Source: Desulfobacula sp.
GTDB lineage: Bacteria; Desulfobacterota; Desulfobacteria; Desulfobacterales; Desulfobacteraceae
DNA length: 5,795 bases
Direction of reading: 5' to 3'
Assembly (NCBI GenBank): GCA_023139225.1
Contig: JAGLNZ010000350.1
Location: forward strand, 1-5,795
In this document: positions 1-5,795 of the stretch, one piece after another
Position numbering within the stretch: the stretch's first letter is position 1
How the letters are laid out: each line of letters begins with the position of its first letter
Made by a program: the position numbers and the translations under genes
Notes under the pieces: generated by a model
What the model was told of the DNA's origin: nothing
Seen by the model: only the letters and a program-made list of their open reading frames with translations
Databases searched by the model: none

Positions 1-866
1 CGGGGAACCCCTTCAAGGCAGACTGCGTTATTATCTATTGATGGCATGATTTTGCAGTCAAGCGCCCTGTAATAAGACCAGACATTTTTTTTGAATCCTG
101 TAAAATGGATGTATTCATCAATTTGCAGGGATTTTGCAAGTTTTTTAAGAGAATTTAAGTCTTCATCGGTTCCCTTGCCCACAATGGCAACATGGTAGCC
201 TGAAAGCTCTGGTTTAACCTTTTTAAAAGCCTCAAATATGGTTGAAATCCCCTTGTTTTTTGATATCCCTCCAACAAAACCGATGAATTTTGTTTCCGGA
301 GCAAGGCCAAGTTCACCGGCAAGCCCCTTTCTGGCTATGTTTTTTTTCAAAAGATGATCAGGTTCAATAATACCGCTTGGCATGGAAAAGATCTGCATGT
401 CTTTGAGTTTGAACACCTTTTGAAGATGTTTCGTGGTGTGATCGGCTGTTGTGAAAATATAGTGGCAAAGTTTTTTATATATTTTTCGATTATACCAGGA
501 GTTCCTTACATGGGCAGTGTTGTGCCGTGAAAGAATCCTTAAGGGAACCCGGGCTTTTTTTGCAGCAAAAAGGGCTATTTTTGAATCTTGGTTTCCATGG
601 GTATTGATGATATCTGGTTTTTCATTGTAGAAAATATTTTTTAAAAGTTTGTAATCTTTTATCATTGAAAGCCGTTTGAACCGGACCCCGTAGACTTTAA
701 ATCCATGCGCCTTTGCATTTAAAAATAAAGGGCTATCTTTAGGGGCCACAATGATAATTTTGTGTCCTTTTTTTTCCATCCAGACCGATTCATTGAAAAT
801 TCTTTTTTCCCGGCTTCCCCATTGGGTATGGCAGGTGGTATGAAGTATTTTATAAAGAGATCGCAT
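1..866 (-). CDS. Glycosyltransferase family 4 (GT-B fold), C-terminus missing at window edge
   Basis: The ORF gives 288 complete codons before it leaves the window. It reads as a GT4-type glycosyltransferase that would transfer a sugar from a nucleotide donor during LPS core or surface polysaccharide synthesis on the cytoplasmic side. The N-terminal Rossmann half starts with KILHTTCHTQWGSRE (residues 6-20), followed by DIINTHGN (85-92) and SRHNTAHVRN (113-122). The C-terminal donor-binding half has GFVGGISKNKG (196-206), the family's G-x(n)-KG loop. E285 in LEGVP is probably the first Glu of the EX7E motif; the second lies outside the window. The ATG at 866 is chosen because the family's opening strand follows at once. 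It has no clear Shine-Dalgarno sequence and lies 12 bases after the kdsB stop, so translation may depend on coupling. It is visibly more AT-rich than the upstream genes. The donor and acceptor sugars cannot be assigned. Confidence 0.88.
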   Translation of the reverse strand, partial: MRSLYKILHTTCHTQWGSREKRIFNESVWMEKKGHKIIIVAPKDSPLFLNAKAHGFKVYGVRFKRLSMIKDYKLLKNIFYNEKPDIINTHGNQDSKIALFAAKKARVPLRILSRHNTAHVRNSWYNRKIYKKLCHYIFTTADHTTKHLQKVFKLKDMQIFSMPSGIIEPDHLLKKNIARKGLAGELGLAPETKFIGFVGGISKNKGISTIFEAFKKVKPELSGYHVAIVGKGTDEDLNSLKKLAKSLQIDEYIHFTGFKKNVWSYYRALDCKIMPSIDNNAVCLEGVP

Positions 867-878
867 TTTAATTTGGCT

Positions 879-1607
879 TTACAAAAGCGTTGCTTCAATC
901 CTTTTGATATCTTCGGGCAGATCAATTTCCGGAGAGTCATACTGGGTGATCACCACCTTGATCCGAAACCCAAATTCCAGCACCCTTAATTGTTCAAGTT
1001 TTTCAATATGTTCACAGGTTCCTGTGGGAAGCGCCACCAGCTTATCAAGAAAGCTTTTTTTATAGGCATAAAATCCAAGATGCTTATAAAAATCCGCCTT
1101 TGTCTCCTTGTCCCTGGGATAGGGGATCTGGGCCCGTGAAAAATAAAGGGCAAATCCATTGTTATCAAAGGTGACTTTTACATCTTTGGGATCAGTAATT
1201 TCCCTTTTATTTTTTATTTTAAATGCAAGGGTTGTCATGACAAGGTCAGGATCATGGGCAAAGGGTGAAATCAGTTCATCAATGGTCAAGGGATTGAATA
1301 CGGGCTGGTCTCCCTGGATATTGATCACGATATCATCGGGTCCAAGATTCAGCAGTCCAGCCGTCTGGGCCACCCTGTCGGTTCCGGAACGGCAGTCATC
1401 AGATGTCATGACGGCATATCCGCCAAAGGCTTCAACCGCATTTAATATCCGTTCATCATCGGTTGCCACAACGGTTTTTGAAACAGCCCGGGATTTTTGC
1501 GCCTGTTCATATACACGTTGTATCATGGATTTTCCTGCAACAAGGGCCAAAGGTTTCCCTTCAAGCCTGCTTGATCCGTATCTGGACGGTATTACAGCAA
1601 TGGTCAT
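879..1607 (-). CDS. kdsB: CMP-sugar synthetase of the KdsB family, probably CMP-Kdo8N synthetase
   Basis: This 242-residue protein is full length for KdsB (about 245-250). The family transfers CMP from CTP to Kdo-type octulosonates in the cytoplasm, activating them for transfer to lipid A. Visible motifs are the nucleotide loop IPSRYGSSRLEGKPL (6-20), VVATDDERI (46-54), RSGTDRVAQ (73-81), INIQGDQP (95-102, with probable metal ligand D100), YFSRAQIPYPR (155-165), HLGFYAY (176-182) and EKLEQLRVLE (202-211). The ATG at 1607 follows a modest AAGAGA ribosome site (1618-1613, 5-base spacer), 11 bases after the kdnB stop. Its place after kdnA and kdnB suggests the substrate is 8-amino-Kdo (EC 2.7.7.90 type) rather than plain Kdo. 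QGDQP replaces the QGDEP usual in enterobacterial KdsB; from memory the Shewanella Kdo8N enzyme also has Gln there. Family membership is near certain; the substrate preference is inferred. Confidence 0.93.
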   Translation of the reverse strand: MTIAVIPSRYGSSRLEGKPLALVAGKSMIQRVYEQAQKSRAVSKTVVATDDERILNAVEAFGGYAVMTSDDCRSGTDRVAQTAGLLNLGPDDIVINIQGDQPVFNPLTIDELISPFAHDPDLVMTTLAFKIKNKREITDPKDVKVTFDNNGFALYFSRAQIPYPRDKETKADFYKHLGFYAYKKSFLDKLVALPTGTCEHIEKLEQLRVLEFGFRIKVVITQYDSPEIDLPEDIKRIEATLL

Positions 1608-1618
1608 GGCAGTCTCTT

Positions 1619-3913
<2,295 letters not shown>

Positions 3914-3929
3914 TTATAAGTCATGGATA

Positions 3930-3957
3930 AGTATCACAATAGACAACCAAGTTTCAA
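3930..3957 (-). promoter_or_regulatory. Candidate sigma70-type promoter for kdnA operon
   Basis: On the minus strand TTGAAA (3957-3952) is followed after 16 bases by GATACT (3935-3930), preceded by TGT as an extended -10. Transcription would start near 3923, leaving a leader of roughly 45 bases before kdnA. The -10 matches the consensus at four of six positions. A more proximal TATAAA (3918-3913) is an alternative -10 without a well-spaced -35. This is consensus reading only. Confidence 0.4.
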
Positions 3958-3973
3958 GATCTGCCCAAATAAA

Positions 3974-4001
3974 TTGACTTTAAGTATTCAAGTGCTAATA
4001 T
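3974..4001 (+). promoter_or_regulatory. Candidate sigma70-type promoter for the radical SAM-hemW unit
   Basis: TTGACT (3974-3979) is followed after 16 bases by TAATAT (3996-4001), with TGC just before it as an extended -10. The predicted start, near 4008, gives an AT-rich leader of about 80 bases before the ATG at 4091. I see no convincing riboswitch or strong hairpin in that leader. The five-of-six -35 and the TGn element make this the better of the two divergent promoter candidates. Confidence 0.5.
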
Positions 4002-4090
4002 GCCAGAAGCTAAGTTGCTACTTGTAAGAGGTAAACAAAGATTAAGTTTAAAAAATTACAGATAAAAAATTTTCAGGTGTAAAGATTTCA

Positions 4091-5251
4091 ATGAAAAAGA
4101 AAAAAACAGATATTTATAAAGGGTTTGAACAGGGCCCCATTCGTCCGCCCAGTGAGGCCAGCAGCCTTTTATTACGGCTGACGCGAAATTGCCCCTGGAA
4201 CCGGTGTACATTTTGCCGGGTGTATAAAAAAAGACAGTTTTCCTTAAGATCTGTTGAGCATGTTATAAAAGATATTGATTTTTTACATGGTTATATTAAA
4301 AGAATTCAGCAGATTGTCAAACCGGGCGGATATGCCGACCATGAGGTCATCACCACCCTTTACAACAGTTTTGAAGAAAAAGACCGGATAGCCTTTAACG
4401 CTGCCATGAACTGGTATGCATCGGGTATGGAATCCATTTTTTTACAGGATGCCAATTCATTGATCATGAAACCCGATGATCTTGTGTTTGTGCTTGAACA
4501 CATTAAAAAATGCTTTCCAAATGTTGACAGGATTACATCCTATGCAAGAAGCCATACCATTGTCCGAATTAAGCAGGAAGATTTGCAGCGGATTGCCGAT
4601 GCAGGATTAAACCGTATCCATGTCGGCATGGAATCCGGTTCTGACACTGTATTAAAGAAAATTAATAAAGGGGCCACCAAAGCAACTCATATCAAGGCAG
4701 GCTTAAAGGTTAAGCAGGCCCGAATGGAGCTGTCGGAATACGTCATTCCGGGTCTTGGCGGTATTGATTACTCCATAGAGCATGCCATGGAAACCGCTTT
4801 TGCACTCAACAGCATTAACCCTGATTTTATCAGGATCAGAACCCTGGCGGTAACAAAGGGAACCGCTCTTGCTGAAGAAGCAAAAAAAGGAGAATTTGAA
4901 AAGCCGAGTGATGCCATGATGGCAAAGGAGTTAAGGCTGTTTATCGAAAGCCTTGACGGGATCGATTCCTATATCAAAAGTGATCATATCCTGAATCTGT
5001 TTGAAACCGTTAACGGGAAAATGCCGGAAGATAAAGAAAAAATGATCGGAATTATTGATGGATTCTTTGAGCTTGACCCGGAAAAGAGGATTTTATACCA
5101 GATCGGTCGGCGGATGGGATTTTTCAGGGGACCCGATGAAATGGACGGCAGCCCGCATCTTGAAAGGGTAAAGCAGGCTTGTGATCTTTACGGTGTGACA
5201 CCTGAAAATGTTGATTTGGTGATTGATGACCTGATGAAGCGTTTTGTCTGA
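4091..5251 (+). CDS. Radical SAM protein of unknown function with CX4CX2C cluster motif
   Basis: This 386-residue protein belongs to the radical SAM superfamily, whose members cleave S-adenosylmethionine at a 4Fe-4S cluster to make a 5'-deoxyadenosyl radical. The cluster motif is RNCPWNRCTFC (32-42): C34, C39 and C42, spaced CX4CX2C rather than the usual CX3CX2C. HVGMESGS (177-184) resembles the SAM-contacting GxESG motif of the Elp3/MiaB/NifB-like set, and IFLQDANSL (116-124) is a typical second-strand segment. The only other cysteines are C141 and C364, so a second cluster is unlikely. I see no B12-binding domain, TRAM domain, signal peptide or membrane segment. The ATG at 4091 is the only usable start after the in-frame stop at 4049; its ribosome site AGGTG (4075-4079) is weak and distant. 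It overlaps the next gene by 8 bases. The substrate is unknown. Confidence 0.85.
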   Translation: MKKKKTDIYKGFEQGPIRPPSEASSLLLRLTRNCPWNRCTFCRVYKKRQFSLRSVEHVIKDIDFLHGYIKRIQQIVKPGGYADHEVITTLYNSFEEKDRIAFNAAMNWYASGMESIFLQDANSLIMKPDDLVFVLEHIKKCFPNVDRITSYARSHTIVRIKQEDLQRIADAGLNRIHVGMESGSDTVLKKINKGATKATHIKAGLKVKQARMELSEYVIPGLGGIDYSIEHAMETAFALNSINPDFIRIRTLAVTKGTALAEEAKKGEFEKPSDAMMAKELRLFIESLDGIDSYIKSDHILNLFETVNGKMPEDKEKMIGIIDGFFELDPEKRILYQIGRRMGFFRGPDEMDGSPHLERVKQACDLYGVTPENVDLVIDDLMKRFV

Positions 5252-5795
5252 TCAAACCTCCCTTTATATCCATATTCCGTTTTGTGTTAAAAAATGTGTC
5301 TATTGTGATTTTTATTCTAAGACCAATCTTTCATTGATCCCCGGTTATATCAAATCCCTTCAAGAAGAGATTGAAAAAAGATCAGGTATAAAGGATAAAG
5401 TTAACACAATATATTTTGGAGGCGGAACCCCTTCTCTTCTTCCCATCAAAGATATTGAAATTCTTTTACAGACCATTGAAGATAATTTTTTAGTTTCCCG
5501 GGACGTTGAGGTGACACTTGAAGTAAACCCGGGAACCGTTGATTTCAACTACTTGAGCCAATTAAAAAAAAATGGAATTAACCGGCTCAGTATTGGTGTC
5601 CAGTCATTTAATGATGACAAACTTAAATTTTTAGGGCGAATCCATACGGCTGATCAGGCAATAAAGACTATTGATGATGCAGGCAAAGCAGGGTTTGACA
5701 ACATCAGTATGGATTTGATTTACGGCCTTCCTTTTGAAATTGAATCAACATGGTTCAAAGATTTGAAAAAGGCAGTTCTGATGGCGCCTTCCCAC
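5244..5795 (+). CDS. hemW: HemW-like radical SAM protein (coproporphyrinogen III oxidase-like), C-terminus missing
   Basis: The first 184 codons are present; family members are about 370-400 residues. HemW binds heme and a 4Fe-4S cluster and is proposed to act as a heme chaperone, although it is often annotated as oxygen-independent coproporphyrinogen oxidase. Visible motifs are SLYIHIPFC (6-14), the CX3CX2C cluster C14/C18/C21, YFGGGTPSLL (57-66), EVNPGT (93-98), RLSIGVQSF (114-122), LGRIH (130-134) and DLIYGLP (157-163). The cluster is followed by D22-F23; true HemN has a fourth Cys two residues after the third, so this is HemW rather than HemN. The HNxxYW-type motif would lie beyond the window. 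TTG at 5244 is the only plausible start: an in-frame stop lies at 5235-5237 and no ATG, GTG or other TTG precedes the cluster. The start lies within the end of the upstream gene, implying coupled translation. Confidence 0.88.
   Translation, partial: MSDQTSLYIHIPFCVKKCVYCDFYSKTNLSLIPGYIKSLQEEIEKRSGIKDKVNTIYFGGGTPSLLPIKDIEILLQTIEDNFLVSRDVEVTLEVNPGTVDFNYLSQLKKNGINRLSIGVQSFNDDKLKFLGRIHTADQAIKTIDDAGKAGFDNISMDLIYGLPFEIESTWFKDLKKAVLMAPSH

Noticed and set aside
719..989. Small ORFs on both strands across the kdsB/glycosyltransferase junction
   Set aside because: They run out of frame or antisense through the two real genes, with no conserved features.
3989..4024. Possible hairpin CAAGT...ACTTG and repeated GCTAA in the leader of the radical SAM gene
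   Set aside because: The stem is only 5 bp with a 26-base loop and overlaps the predicted -10 region, so it is too weak to call a riboswitch or terminator.
3933..5309. 13-base inverted match: ATCACAATAGACA at 3933-3945 and its complement at 5297-5309
   Set aside because: One copy lies in the HemW cluster codons (VYCDF region). A match of this length is not unlikely by chance in 5.8 kb, and it has no repeat structure around it.
5283..5312. Calling the right-edge gene HemN (oxygen-independent coproporphyrinogen dehydrogenase)
   Set aside because: The fourth cysteine of the HemN CX3CX2CXC motif is replaced by Phe (C21-D22-F23), the HemW pattern.

Overview
This 5.8 kb window looks like part of the chromosome of a Gram-negative bacterium. 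The AT-leaning composition, the lysine-rich proteins and the style of the radical SAM proteins suggest a member of the Desulfobacterota, such as a Desulfobacter- or Desulfobacula-like sulfate reducer. That placement is an inference from sequence character, not from a marker gene. Five protein-coding genes fill almost all of it, arranged as two divergent transcription units around a 213-base intergenic region (3878-4090). I see no RNA genes, mobile elements, CRISPR arrays or terminators.

Left unit (minus strand, 3877 down to beyond position 1): four tightly packed genes, in transcription order kdnA, kdnB, kdsB and a family 4 glycosyltransferase that is cut by the window edge. The gaps are 3, 11 and 12 bases. 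The first three correspond in order and in sequence to the Shewanella oneidensis pathway that replaces the 8-hydroxyl of Kdo, the sugar joining lipid A to the LPS core, with an amino group. KdnB oxidises C8 of Kdo, KdnA transaminates the aldehyde to 8-amino-3,8-dideoxy-D-manno-octulosonate (Kdo8N), and the KdsB homologue activates it with CMP. The glycosyltransferase probably acts later in core or polysaccharide assembly.

Right unit (plus strand, from 4091): an uncharacterised radical SAM protein with unusual cysteine spacing (CX4CX2C). Its 3' end overlaps by 8 bases a HemW-type radical SAM gene, which starts at TTG and runs off the right edge.

The intergenic region holds plausible back-to-back sigma70-type promoters. 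The most interesting content is the Kdo8N cassette in what appears to be an anaerobe: the characterised Shewanella KdnB was reported to use molecular oxygen rather than NAD(P)+, which would be hard to reconcile with an oxygen-free lifestyle.
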